DNA of 64,000 nt from Algoriella xinjiangensis (GTDB taxonomy: Bacteria; Bacteroidota; Bacteroidia; Flavobacteriales; Weeksellaceae). The stretch lies in contig NZ_FOUZ01000004.1 in assembly GCF_900115015.1 (NCBI RefSeq), positions 1-64,000 on the forward strand, in the 5' to 3' direction. Position numbers and translations under genes: made by a program. The notes beneath the pieces were generated by a model. It was not told where the DNA came from and made no database searches. It saw only the letters and a list, made by a program, of their open reading frames with translations. Shown one piece after another: positions 24,428 to 33,308 of the stretch (position 1 is the first letter of the stretch; each line of letters starts with the position of its first letter).

Positions 24428-26797
24428 ATGAAAACCATTCTATATATCTTCTTATTTGCAACAAGTTTTGTTTCTGCGCAAAACATTACGACAAAACTTG
24501 TAGATGAGGAAAATAAACCGCTAGCTGCAATTTCTATTGAAATTGAAACCTCAGCCAAAAAAAATTATGATTTAACTTCGGATGAAAATGGAATTTTCAA
24601 TTTTGAAATAGAACAAGCTTCTTCTTTTACAATTTACATTAAAGAATATGGTTTTCAAGAATTTGAACAAAATTTTCAAACAAATAAAATTAAATCTCCA
24701 CTAACTATTTTACTTAAAAAAGATGAATCAATTGACTTGAAAACGGTTACAATTTCTGGTCAAAAACCTTTGATAAAACGTAAAATTGATCGCCTTGAAT
24801 TTAATGTAGAAAATACGCCTTTACAAAATTTAAGCGCTTGGGATATTGTAAAAAACACGCCAAATGTTTTGGTTAAAAATGATCAATTAAGTGTTCGTGG
24901 AAATACGCAAATCTTAGTAACCATCAACGATAAAAAAACATTGATGACCGAAGATCAGCTAAAACAATTGTTAGAAAATACCGAAGGTTCTACAGTTTCG
25001 TCGGTGGAAGTTATTACAAATCCGCCCGCAAAATACGAAGCTTCGGGAAGTGCAATTATCAATATAAAGATGAAGCAAAATGTACTTTCTGGTTACAAAG
25101 GTCAATTTTCTACGCGTTATCATCAAGCAACATACGCTAAAGGAATGGTTGGAACTTCGCAATCGTACAATAAAAATAAATGGCAATTAAGTGGAAGTTA
25201 TTATTTTGTGAACGGAAAATATATGCGTTCTAATTTTGATGTGGTAACCTACGACGCAGATAAAACTCGCTGGGAAAGCGATATGGTTAGAAAAACAGTA
25301 GCAAAAGCACAACATATTTACAATTTTGCTTCGCAGTACACAATAGATAGTTTAAGCAATCTACAGTTTGGATTAAATGGATACAACAATCCTGCATCTA
25401 TCGGAAATTATAAAGTTCCGACAACAATTTATTCTCTCGATACAAATGAAATTGAATCCTATTATTTAACACAAAATCATCGCAAAGAATTTTCTAATAA
25501 TTTTAATGCTTACTTGGCTTATGACAAAAAATTTGGAAAAAATAATTTGACTTGGACCAATAATTTCAGTACACGTCATTACAAAGAAAGTCAAGATGTT
25601 TTGACTCAATTACATTTTATCAATCAACCGTATAAAGAAAATTATTTTTTGAGCAAAGCCAAACAAGATATCAATTTATATGCAACACAATTGGATTATG
25701 CGTTGACAAACGACAATTTTGGTTTAGAAGCTGGTTTAAAATATAGTTTTGTAAAAAATGACAATGACTTAGATTTTTTTGAAAAAACAACGAACCAAAT
25801 TGATTATCAACCCGAAAAAAGTAATGTTTTTAATTACAAAGAACAGATTTTTGCAGCTTACATTTCGTCAAATTTTAAATGGGAAAAATGGGAAGCAAAA
25901 GCTGGTTTGAGAACCGAAACTACTTGGATTAATATTATTTCGGATAATCCATATTCTAAAAATAATCGAACAAAAACAGATTTTTTTCCGACGGCTTATT
26001 TGATGTATTCTTTTGAAAAATCTGGTCAACTTGGGTTGAACTATGGCAAAAGAATTGATCGTCCAAACTATAATTTCTTGAATCCTTCAAAATCATATTA
26101 TAATTTATTTTCTTATTTTCAGGGTGATCCAACTATAAAATCAACGATTATTCACAATTTGAGTTTAACGTATACAATTAGCGATTGGAATTTTGAGGCG
26201 TATTATCGTTACGAAAAAAATCCTGCGATGGAATTATCTATCCAAAATCCTGAAACTTTTGAAACGGTTTATCATTTTACAAATATTAAAAATGGTGAAG
26301 CGTATGGATTTAATTTATCGAAAAATTATAATCTAAAATCGTGGTGGAAAATTAATTTATTTGCGATGGCAGAATACAATAAAAATTATTTTTTCGGAAC
26401 CGATCAAAAAACATATAAAAATGATGTAGTTTTTTACAATGTAAATCTTAATACTCAAATTGATTTAGATACCGAAAAAACATTTAGTATTTCGGCTGGT
26501 TATGTTTACAATTCAAAAGCGATTCAAGCTTCATTTGACATTGGTTCTTCGCAAAATACTTATCTAATTTTGAACAAAAAATTATGGGACAAACGCTTCG
26601 AAATTGGTTTGACTTTAAATGATATTTTTAGAACAGATCGCAATACAATTGTGACAAAATATGCGAATCAAAATCAATATTTTAAAGATTATAGAGATAC
26701 GCAATATTTTATTCTTAATTTGAAATACAACTTTGGTAATCAGAAAGTAAAAGAGGCCAAACAAATAGAAAAAACAGCAGAACAAAATAGGATTTAG
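24428..26797 (+). CDS. TonB-receptor-like outer-membrane beta-barrel protein
   Basis: 789 residues, signal peptide 1-17. Residues 20-110 form a carboxypeptidase-regulatory-like beta-sandwich (TKLVDEENKPLAAISIEIET). A plug-like domain follows, about 115-215 (KTVTISGQKPLIKRKIDRLEFNVENTP, SVRGNTQILVTINDKK, SVEVITNPPAKYEASGSAIINIKMK). The large barrel, 220-770, corresponds to the outer-membrane beta-barrel family common in Bacteroidota. The transported substrate is unknown. Divergent from an OmpR-type two-component system with phased repeats between them, so regulation by that system is likely. Confidence 0.88.
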   Translation: MKTILYIFLFATSFVSAQNITTKLVDEENKPLAAISIEIETSAKKNYDLTSDENGIFNFEIEQASSFTIYIKEYGFQEFEQNFQTNKIKSPLTILLKKDESIDLKTVTISGQKPLIKRKIDRLEFNVENTPLQNLSAWDIVKNTPNVLVKNDQLSVRGNTQILVTINDKKTLMTEDQLKQLLENTEGSTVSSVEVITNPPAKYEASGSAIINIKMKQNVLSGYKGQFSTRYHQATYAKGMVGTSQSYNKNKWQLSGSYYFVNGKYMRSNFDVVTYDADKTRWESDMVRKTVAKAQHIYNFASQYTIDSLSNLQFGLNGYNNPASIGNYKVPTTIYSLDTNEIESYYLTQNHRKEFSNNFNAYLAYDKKFGKNNLTWTNNFSTRHYKESQDVLTQLHFINQPYKENYFLSKAKQDINLYATQLDYALTNDNFGLEAGLKYSFVKNDNDLDFFEKTTNQIDYQPEKSNVFNYKEQIFAAYISSNFKWEKWEAKAGLRTETTWINIISDNPYSKNNRTKTDFFPTAYLMYSFEKSGQLGLNYGKRIDRPNYNFLNPSKSYYNLFSYFQGDPTIKSTIIHNLSLTYTISDWNFEAYYRYEKNPAMELSIQNPETFETVYHFTNIKNGEAYGFNLSKNYNLKSWWKINLFAMAEYNKNYFFGTDQKTYKNDVVFYNVNLNTQIDLDTEKTFSISAGYVYNSKAIQASFDIGSSQNTYLILNKKLWDKRFEIGLTLNDIFRTDRNTIVTKYANQNQYFKDYRDTQYFILNLKYNFGNQKVKEAKQIEKTAEQNRI

Positions 26798-26837
26798 TCA
26801 ACTATATTTTTCTAAATTTGAGTTTTAAACATCAAAC

Positions 26838-27290
26838 ATGAAAACTGAATTAATCCGTACAAATTCTGATAATACTGATTTCAGAAAACTTGTAAAAGAA
26901 TTAGATGCCGACCTAAAAATTAGAGATGGAGATAAACATTCTTTTTTTGCACAATTCAATAAAATTGACTTAATAAAACACGTTGTTATTGCTTACATTG
27001 AAGAAAAAGCAGTTGGTTGTGGCGCAATCAAAAATTATTCGGACGATACAATGGAAGTGAAACGAATGTATGTAAATCCTGATTTTAGAGGAAATAGAAT
27101 TGGAAAAACAGTGTTGGATGAATTAGAAATTTGGACAAAAGAATTGGGTTATAAAAAATGTATTCTTGAAACTGGAATGATGCAACCCGAAGCAATTACG
27201 CTTTACAAGCGAAATAATTTTATTCAGATCGAAAATTATGGTCAATATAAAGAAGATGAAACGAGCGTTTGTTTTGAGAAAATGATATAA
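26838..27290 (+). CDS. GNAT family N-acetyltransferase
   Basis: 150 residues, soluble. Acetyl-CoA binding motif A is visible as MEVKRMYVNPDFRGNRIGKTVLDELEIW (R/Q-x-x-G-x-G/A), and motif B as GYKKCILETGMMQPEAITLYKRNNF. The acceptor is unknown. It starts 40 bp after the barrel gene on the same strand and could be read from the same transcript. It ends at a strong terminator. Confidence 0.88.
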   Translation: MKTELIRTNSDNTDFRKLVKELDADLKIRDGDKHSFFAQFNKIDLIKHVVIAYIEEKAVGCGAIKNYSDDTMEVKRMYVNPDFRGNRIGKTVLDELEIWTKELGYKKCILETGMMQPEAITLYKRNNFIQIENYGQYKEDETSVCFEKMI

Positions 27291-27320
27291 AAAAAGGAAG
27301 CCAATTGGCTTCTTTTTTTT
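27291..27320. terminator. Bidirectional terminator, GNAT / SDR genes
   Basis: GAAGCCAA-TTGGCTTC with A-run upstream and T8 downstream, between convergent genes. Confidence 0.8.
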
Positions 27321-27336
27321 ATTTATTTCAATAACT

Positions 27337-28086
27337 CTATTTCTTAAAAAATACGGCTCCACTAGCTTGTGCTTTTGGAAAAACGGTAACATCTGCAATT
27401 TGCACATGTTCGGGTTGATTTAATAAATACTCAATTGTATTTGCAATATCTTCTCCAGCCAAAGGCTCGTAACCTTTGTATACATTTTCTGCACGATCTT
27501 GATCACCTTTAAAACGAACCAAAGAAAACTCTGTTTCTACAGCTCCAGGCGCAACATTAGAAACCTTAATTCCGAAAGGCAACAAATCATAACGCATCCC
27601 TTTACTCAAAGATTCTACCGCAGCTTTCGACGCGCAATAAGTTGCGCCATTTGGATAAACTTCTTTTCCTGCAATAGACGAAAGATTGATGATATGAGCA
27701 TTCGATGAGTTTTTCAACAATGGAATAATCGCTTTCGAAACATAAATTAATCCTTTTACATTAATATCAATCATTGCTTCTAAATCTTCCAAATCAGCCT
27801 CATCAAAACTTGCTAATCCATGCGCATTTCCTGCATTGTTAATCAATATATCAATCGTTTTCCAGTCGTTTTCTAAACTTTCTACAGCTCCAAAAACTGC
27901 TGTTTTATCGCGTACATCAAATTGCAATGTTTTAACTTCTGTTAATTTGCTTAATTCTTCTTCTATTTCATCTAATCTATCTTGACGACGTCCGCATAAT
28001 ATTAACCTATAATTTGGCGCTAATTTTTTAGCTGTCGCCATTCCTATGCCAGATGTTGCTCCGGTAATGAAGACTGTTCTTTTCAT
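27337..28086 (-). CDS. SDR family NAD(P)-dependent oxidoreductase
   Basis: 249-residue classical short-chain dehydrogenase. Cofactor motif TGATSGIGMATAKKL (8-22) followed by CGRRQDRL, where the Arg pair favours NADP. NNAG at about 87, catalytic Ser in NLSSIAGKEVYPNG, and YCASKAAVE with the Tyr-x-x-x-Lys. Most similar in pattern to YdfG-type 3-hydroxy acid/serine dehydrogenases, but the substrate is not determined. It starts 4 bp after the AsmA-like gene and is likely co-transcribed with it. Confidence 0.9.
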   Translation of the reverse strand: MKRTVFITGATSGIGMATAKKLAPNYRLILCGRRQDRLDEIEEELSKLTEVKTLQFDVRDKTAVFGAVESLENDWKTIDILINNAGNAHGLASFDEADLEDLEAMIDINVKGLIYVSKAIIPLLKNSSNAHIINLSSIAGKEVYPNGATYCASKAAVESLSKGMRYDLLPFGIKVSNVAPGAVETEFSLVRFKGDQDRAENVYKGYEPLAGEDIANTIEYLLNQPEHVQIADVTVFPKAQASGAVFFKK

Positions 28087-28090
28087 CTTT

Positions 28091-30913
28091 TTAAATAATT
28101 AATAATGCTTTTTTAAGGCCATCTAAGATACAAGCTAAAAAGAAATTGAAAAATGATTTATCTTGTTTTCTTTCGATATTTTTAACCTCAACATTTTTCA
28201 TTTGCCCGCGCGAATCATTTTTTACCGCTGCATTTCCTACGGCTGATAAAAGTTTACGTTTAGAACCATCATCTTTCAAAACATTTACTTTTAAATCGTT
28301 GTAATCAATTCCAAAACTTCCGCCTGCAAGTTTATCATTTCCATCAAAATTAAATTTTATTTTATTAAAATTTCCATCAACCGAAACTTTAAGATATGGT
28401 TTTACAAAAGGATCCATATTTTTAGCAGGCAAATTGGTGATAGAGCCATTTATATTAAATTTTTCTGAAGTATTCATCGGATTAAAAGCCCAATTCGCAC
28501 GTAAATCTCCTTGCATAAATTGTGAACGCCAATCAACAATTACATCAGGCAAAGATTTCTTTTTATAACCCGAATTTATATTTTTAACCGTTGCATTTAT
28601 ATCCGAAAAAGTAAGTTTTCCTGTACCAATACTTTTCTCAGTTTCCTCTTCGTATTCTAATTTCGAATTAACCAATTCTAAACGATTAACACTTAAATCA
28701 AATTTCATTTTACGTAACTTTTCTGAGAAAAATGTTTTGCGCTTTGTATCATCTGGCGGTAATAAACTGCGGTAAATATTCGCGTAAAGTCCATTTAGTT
28801 TGAATAAATTACTTTTTAAATAAAATTCTTTTGAAGAAGAAATTCCCCATCTTACACCATTTCCAGAAAGTTGATTAACCGAAACTGTAAACAAATCTGC
28901 TTCTACTTTCAGAGAATTTGTAAACTCTTTTCGAGATAATTTTGGCGTCATCGTTAATTTATTTACAACCAAATTCCCGTTGTGCAACTGCAAATTAGAC
29001 GTATTTAATTTGTAAACTTCTCCCATATCAAAATCAACTCCCGAAGATTTTAGTAGAACAGAATTGTACGTAAACGGAATAGATTGTTGAATAGTTGTTG
29101 GATCAACTTTCATCTCGTCAAACGTTAATTGTATATTTTTTAAACTAAGATTTGGTGATTTTTTTTGAAAAGGAATCATATCTAAATGACCATTTATCAA
29201 CGAAACTTTGTTTACTTTTATAATATCATTAAAATCTTGCGAAGTTTTAGAATCTCGTTGTGCTACTCGATTTGGCTGACCAAAAAGTGTGAATTTTGGA
29301 TTTTTCAAAATCAAATGTTTTACATTTAATTCTTTTCCATAAACATTTACTAAACCTAAAACAGTCAAATCAACATCATTAAAATCAAACTTTTGGTTAG
29401 CTATAAATCTTGAACGTTTAACCTGAATTGTATCAATACCTAAATTAAAATTGATTAAGAATTTTTTAGCAGCTTCGTCTACATTTTTTGCAATAACTTT
29501 TTCATTCTTTTGATCCAATATTTTCACATTAACCTCATCTAATTTGATTGAACTGGTATGAAAATAAAATTCGTTATTTCGCATTCCCCAACTGTTATTA
29601 TTCAACGTCAAAATTGGCACTTCGACATCTAATAATGTGTTGGATTTTGTATATTTTTGATTGAATTGCGTTTTAGAAATCAACGGTTTCATCTTAAAAT
29701 TTTTCAAGACTAATTTTTTCTCCGTCAAATCAAGATTAGAAGCCGTTAACATATGCATTTCATTTAAACGATAATACATCGAACTTAACTTTACACGAAA
29801 CGTTTTATAATCAATTGGAATATCATTTGTTCGTGTTAAATCGTTCATTTTTATACCTTCAATGTTCAAATCAACATTATTTACGGCATATTTTACAGTT
29901 TTCGCATTCGAAAATAAAGACTGAATTTTTCCATCTTCTATCTGTATTTTTTTGATGTTAACTAATTCGGCGTCTTCTTTTTTAAGTTTTACTTTTATCT
30001 CTTTCTTATCAATTTTATTTGCAGATTTTGCTTCAACAATTGTAATTTTTGGTTGTTTAAAACGAATTAAATCTGTTTTGAAATACAATTTATCATCACT
30101 CGTAAAACCCCAATCCATTTTTGTTAACGAAAGCAAAGGCGTTTCTATATCCAATAAATCAGCTTCAGAATCAGTGGGAACATAAAATTTACCATTCATT
30201 TTAAGTGGTTTCATCGTAAAATTATCCAACTCAAAATCGGTATCATTCCATTTTACTTTTCGCGCTCGTAAAATTTGTCGGTCTTTAATTACAAAAAACA
30301 TCGAATCCAATTTTACTTCAAATTCTGAATATTTGAACGGAATTTTTTTACCTACAGTTCGCTCGTTAAAACGAACTCCATCAAAATCAATACTAAAATT
30401 AGACACATTTGCAAGATGTTTTTTACCTGATTGAGAAAATAAATTAAACTCGCCATCGTTGATATTTACATTCGAAACATCAATGCTTTGTCCAACTTTT
30501 GACTGCGCCGTATCTTTTTTTATGGTATCTTTTTTATCACGCAAATAGTAATTTACACTCGGATTTTCGACATTGATAGAATATGCCGAAATTTCTTTTT
30601 TCGTGATTAGTTTGTAGAAATTAATTCCGACAATATTTATCTCTTTTACTTTTCCCGTTGCTTCTATCGAATCTTTGATTAAAGTTGAATCTTTTGGAGA
30701 AACTTCGATATTTTTGAGTGAAAGTGAAGAATTAAAGATTGAAAAACTTAAATCTTCGTAGGTTAAATTATAAGCCGTGTCGTTTTTTTCTGCAATAATT
30801 TTTGGAAGTCTATTATTGAGAAAATACGTTATATAAAAGCTTAAAACAAAAAGTATCGCTATAATTGAGATTAAAGCGATACCGATTTTTTTAGTCCAAG
30901 GATTCTTAAACAT
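28091..30913 (-). CDS. Large AsmA/DUF748-like single-span envelope protein
   Basis: 940 residues: one N-terminal membrane anchor (about 10-32) and a very long periplasmic region of repeating beta-strands, with recurrent units such as SIFNSSLSLKNIEVSP, VSNVNINDGEFNLF, LDNFTMKPLKMNGKFYV and LKNFKMKPLISKTQF. The repeated xLxNFxMKPL pattern and amphipathic strands suggest an elongated groove like AsmA/TamB bridge proteins, which known members use for lipid transfer or barrel homeostasis. The assignment is by architecture, not strong motif. The final residues are hydrophobic. A -7 element TAACTTTG lies at 30961-30954. Confidence 0.6.
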   Translation of the reverse strand: MFKNPWTKKIGIALISIIAILFVLSFYITYFLNNRLPKIIAEKNDTAYNLTYEDLSFSIFNSSLSLKNIEVSPKDSTLIKDSIEATGKVKEINIVGINFYKLITKKEISAYSINVENPSVNYYLRDKKDTIKKDTAQSKVGQSIDVSNVNINDGEFNLFSQSGKKHLANVSNFSIDFDGVRFNERTVGKKIPFKYSEFEVKLDSMFFVIKDRQILRARKVKWNDTDFELDNFTMKPLKMNGKFYVPTDSEADLLDIETPLLSLTKMDWGFTSDDKLYFKTDLIRFKQPKITIVEAKSANKIDKKEIKVKLKKEDAELVNIKKIQIEDGKIQSLFSNAKTVKYAVNNVDLNIEGIKMNDLTRTNDIPIDYKTFRVKLSSMYYRLNEMHMLTASNLDLTEKKLVLKNFKMKPLISKTQFNQKYTKSNTLLDVEVPILTLNNNSWGMRNNEFYFHTSSIKLDEVNVKILDQKNEKVIAKNVDEAAKKFLINFNLGIDTIQVKRSRFIANQKFDFNDVDLTVLGLVNVYGKELNVKHLILKNPKFTLFGQPNRVAQRDSKTSQDFNDIIKVNKVSLINGHLDMIPFQKKSPNLSLKNIQLTFDEMKVDPTTIQQSIPFTYNSVLLKSSGVDFDMGEVYKLNTSNLQLHNGNLVVNKLTMTPKLSRKEFTNSLKVEADLFTVSVNQLSGNGVRWGISSSKEFYLKSNLFKLNGLYANIYRSLLPPDDTKRKTFFSEKLRKMKFDLSVNRLELVNSKLEYEEETEKSIGTGKLTFSDINATVKNINSGYKKKSLPDVIVDWRSQFMQGDLRANWAFNPMNTSEKFNINGSITNLPAKNMDPFVKPYLKVSVDGNFNKIKFNFDGNDKLAGGSFGIDYNDLKVNVLKDDGSKRKLLSAVGNAAVKNDSRGQMKNVEVKNIERKQDKSFFNFFLACILDGLKKALLII

Positions 30914-30975
30914 TGATATAGTTTGGTTAACAAGTGAAATACAATTACTATACCAAAGTTAACGAAACATTAACG

Positions 30976-31602
30976 TTATTCGTTAATATCATAAATCTCT
31001 TTTATATTTTCAAGTACTTTGTCAAAATTGATTTCTAAATCAATCAATTTTCCTGTAAATAAATCAAAAACCCAACCGTGTACTTCCAAGCCTTTTTCCA
31101 TGGCGTGTTGCACAAAAGGATTTTTAACAACATTTATACATTGTTCTTGTACATTAAGCTCTACCAAACGATTGTAGCGCATTCCTTCATTTTCTATCGC
31201 ATTTAATTCTGTTGAATGTAAACGATAAACATCACGAATATTTCGCAACCAAGGATTCATAATTCCTAAATCTTTTGGTACCATTGCAGATTTTATTCCA
31301 CCACAATTATAATGTCCGCAAACAATAATATGTTTCACTTTTAGATGCTCTACAGCGTAATCTAAAACCGATGTTGTGTTCATGTCCAAACTAATTACCA
31401 TATTGGCAATATTGCGGTGTACAAAAACTTCGCCTGGCTCTGCGCCCATCAATTCTTCTGCCGTTACACGACTATCCGAACAACCGATATATAAGGCTTC
31501 TGGGTTTTGACCTGCAGATAATTTATCAAAATAATTTTTATCTTGATTTAATCTTTTCTCAACCCATTCTTGATTGTGTTTAAAAACTTTTTCTAAATTC
31601 AT
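30976..31602 (-). CDS. Beta-class carbonic anhydrase
   Basis: Interconverts CO2 and bicarbonate in the cytoplasm. 208 residues. The zinc ligands are C41 (YIGCSDSR), H97 and C100 (CGHYNCGG), with the catalytic dyad D43/R45. Full length for the bacterial type I plant-like class. It begins 5 bp after the small GNAT gene and is co-transcribed. The stop codon lies in a small inverted repeat, ATTAACG-N5-CGTTAAT, without a T-run. Confidence 0.95.
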   Translation of the reverse strand: MNLEKVFKHNQEWVEKRLNQDKNYFDKLSAGQNPEALYIGCSDSRVTAEELMGAEPGEVFVHRNIANMVISLDMNTTSVLDYAVEHLKVKHIIVCGHYNCGGIKSAMVPKDLGIMNPWLRNIRDVYRLHSTELNAIENEGMRYNRLVELNVQEQCINVVKNPFVQHAMEKGLEVHGWVFDLFTGKLIDLEINFDKVLENIKEIYDINE

Positions 31603-31607
31603 ACGAC

Positions 31608-31886
31608 TTAAATTACATCTTGCACTTCTGGATGTTTACCTACATAAACACTTACATAGCTACAAAACGGAATGATTTTTAACTTATTTTTTCTGGCATA
31701 ATCTACCGCTTCTAACACTAATTTTTCGGCTAAACCTTGTCCTCTCAAATCGGGATTTACGCCAGTATGATTAATTATCATTTGTTCTTCTTTTAAGATA
31801 AATGTTAATTCGCCAACGGCTTTATTTTGTTCGTCCATCAATTCGAAAACGCCATTTTTTCCATCCAATTTCAATTCGATATTCAT
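31608..31886 (-). CDS. Small GNAT N-acetyltransferase (YjdJ type)
   Basis: 92 residues from the ATG at 31886 (MNIELKLDGKNG). An in-frame start at 31970 would add 28 residues that overlap the promoter element TAAATTTG (31975-31968) and are absent in this compact family. The fold core is VGELTFILKEEQMIINHTGVNPDLRGQGLAEKLVLEAVDYARKNKL (R-G-Q-G-L acetyl-CoA loop). Members of this short group (YjdJ/GCN5-like) have no firmly known substrate. First gene of a two-gene operon with carbonic anhydrase. Confidence 0.85.
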   Translation of the reverse strand: MNIELKLDGKNGVFELMDEQNKAVGELTFILKEEQMIINHTGVNPDLRGQGLAEKLVLEAVDYARKNKLKIIPFCSYVSVYVGKHPEVQDVI

Positions 31887-32117
31887 GTTATTTATTTTTA
31901 TGATTAAGGTAATTTTTTTGAATGAATTGCTTACCAAATATTTTGTTAAAAGTGTATAAATACAACACAAATTTAAGGTCGAAAAGGTTCTTATTCAAAC
32001 AAAATTTAACTAATATTTGAAGAATTTAAAAATCATCTTTCTAATTGATATTCAACAACAAGGCATTTTATACTATAATAATTGTATAGGTTTGAGTTTT
32101 TTTACTTGATAATTTCA

Positions 32118-32125
32118 TACATTTG
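32118..32125 (+). promoter_or_regulatory. dnaN -7 element
   Basis: TACATTTG, with TTTG at 32091-32094 as a possible -33 (spacer 23, slightly long). It gives a leader of about 20 nt to the ATG at 32153. It also argues against the in-frame TTG at 32123 as start. Confidence 0.5.
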
Positions 32126-32152
32126 TTAGATATTTTAGGAAATATTCTTCAT

Positions 32153-33271
32153 ATGAAATTTATTGTATCGAGCAACACGTTATTAAAAAATGTTAACTTA
32201 ATAGGAGGTGTCATTAACTCAAATAACACCCTACCAATTCTTGATAATTTTTTATTCGAATTAGACGGAAATCAATTAAGAATTACTGGATCAGATTTAG
32301 AAACAACTATTTCGACAACTTTAGAAGTAGAATCTAATGATAGTGGTAAAATTGCAATTCCATCTAAAATTCTTACAGATACCTTAAAAACTTTTCCAGC
32401 TCAACCTCTAACTTTTATTCAAAAAGAAGGAAATACGTTGGAAATTGTATCTGAACAAGGTAACTATCAATTAGCATTTGAAGACGCTAATGAATATCCT
32501 CAAACACCAGACATCGAAGATGCTAGTACAACTACTTTAGGAGCAAGTGTATTATCGGAAGCTATTCTGAAAACTATTTTTGCGACAGGAAATGACGAAT
32601 TACGCCCAATTATGACAGGTGTATTTTTTCAAGCTAGCGATGATGTTTTTCGTTTTGTAGCAACAGATGCTCACCGTTTAGTAAAATATACGCGTACTGG
32701 TTTAGAGAATTTACAAGCTGCAGAATACATTATGCCTAAAAAACCACTTAACTTATTGAAAAATATTTTGGGCGGTAATAACGATGATGTTACGATTGAA
32801 TATAACAAAACAAACACACGTTTTTCATTCCAAAATATCGTGTTAACTTGTCGTTTAATTGATGGTAAATATCCGAATTATGAAGCGGTAATTCCAAAAG
32901 AAAATCCAAACGTATTAACGATTAATAGAAACTTATTCTTAACATCTTTAAAACGTGTTGCAATTTTCTCTAACAAAACAACAAACCAAGTTCGATTAAA
33001 ATTAGTTGGAAATTCATTAACAATTTCAGCAGAAGATATCGACTTTGCAAATAAGGCAGAAGAAAGACTTCCTTGCGATTATAACGGAACAGATTTACAA
33101 ATCGGTTTCAATTCTCGTTTCTTAATTGAGATGTTGAATAATTTACAATCAGAAGAAGTAACATTAGAAATGTCAGAACCTAACCGCGCAGGAATCATCA
33201 AACCAGTAGATGGTTTAGAAGAAGGCGAAGAAATCCTAATGTTAGTAATGCCTGTTATGTTAAACGCATAA
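32153..33271 (+). CDS. dnaN: DNA polymerase III subunit beta (sliding clamp)
   Basis: 372 residues from ATG 32153 (MKFIVSSNTLLKN, the standard beginning). Three clamp domains of about 120 residues each; family landmarks are GGVINSNNTLPILDNFL, VFFQASDDVFRFVATDAHRL and the C-terminal LMLVMPVMLNA. Dimer encircles DNA and tethers the polymerase. Not linked to dnaA here, as is usual in Flavobacteriia. pheT follows after 37 bp on the same strand. Confidence 0.96.
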   Translation: MKFIVSSNTLLKNVNLIGGVINSNNTLPILDNFLFELDGNQLRITGSDLETTISTTLEVESNDSGKIAIPSKILTDTLKTFPAQPLTFIQKEGNTLEIVSEQGNYQLAFEDANEYPQTPDIEDASTTTLGASVLSEAILKTIFATGNDELRPIMTGVFFQASDDVFRFVATDAHRLVKYTRTGLENLQAAEYIMPKKPLNLLKNILGGNNDDVTIEYNKTNTRFSFQNIVLTCRLIDGKYPNYEAVIPKENPNVLTINRNLFLTSLKRVAIFSNKTTNQVRLKLVGNSLTISAEDIDFANKAEERLPCDYNGTDLQIGFNSRFLIEMLNNLQSEEVTLEMSEPNRAGIIKPVDGLEEGEEILMLVMPVMLNA

Positions 33272-33308
33272 GTAACAAGAATACATAAATTCATTTTTTT
33301 TAAATACA

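Noticed and set aside
30970-30988. ATTAACG-N5-CGTTAAT as terminator of carbonic anhydrase
   Set aside because: The stem overlaps the stop codon, is AT-rich and lacks a T-run. The downstream AsmA-like gene may be read through.
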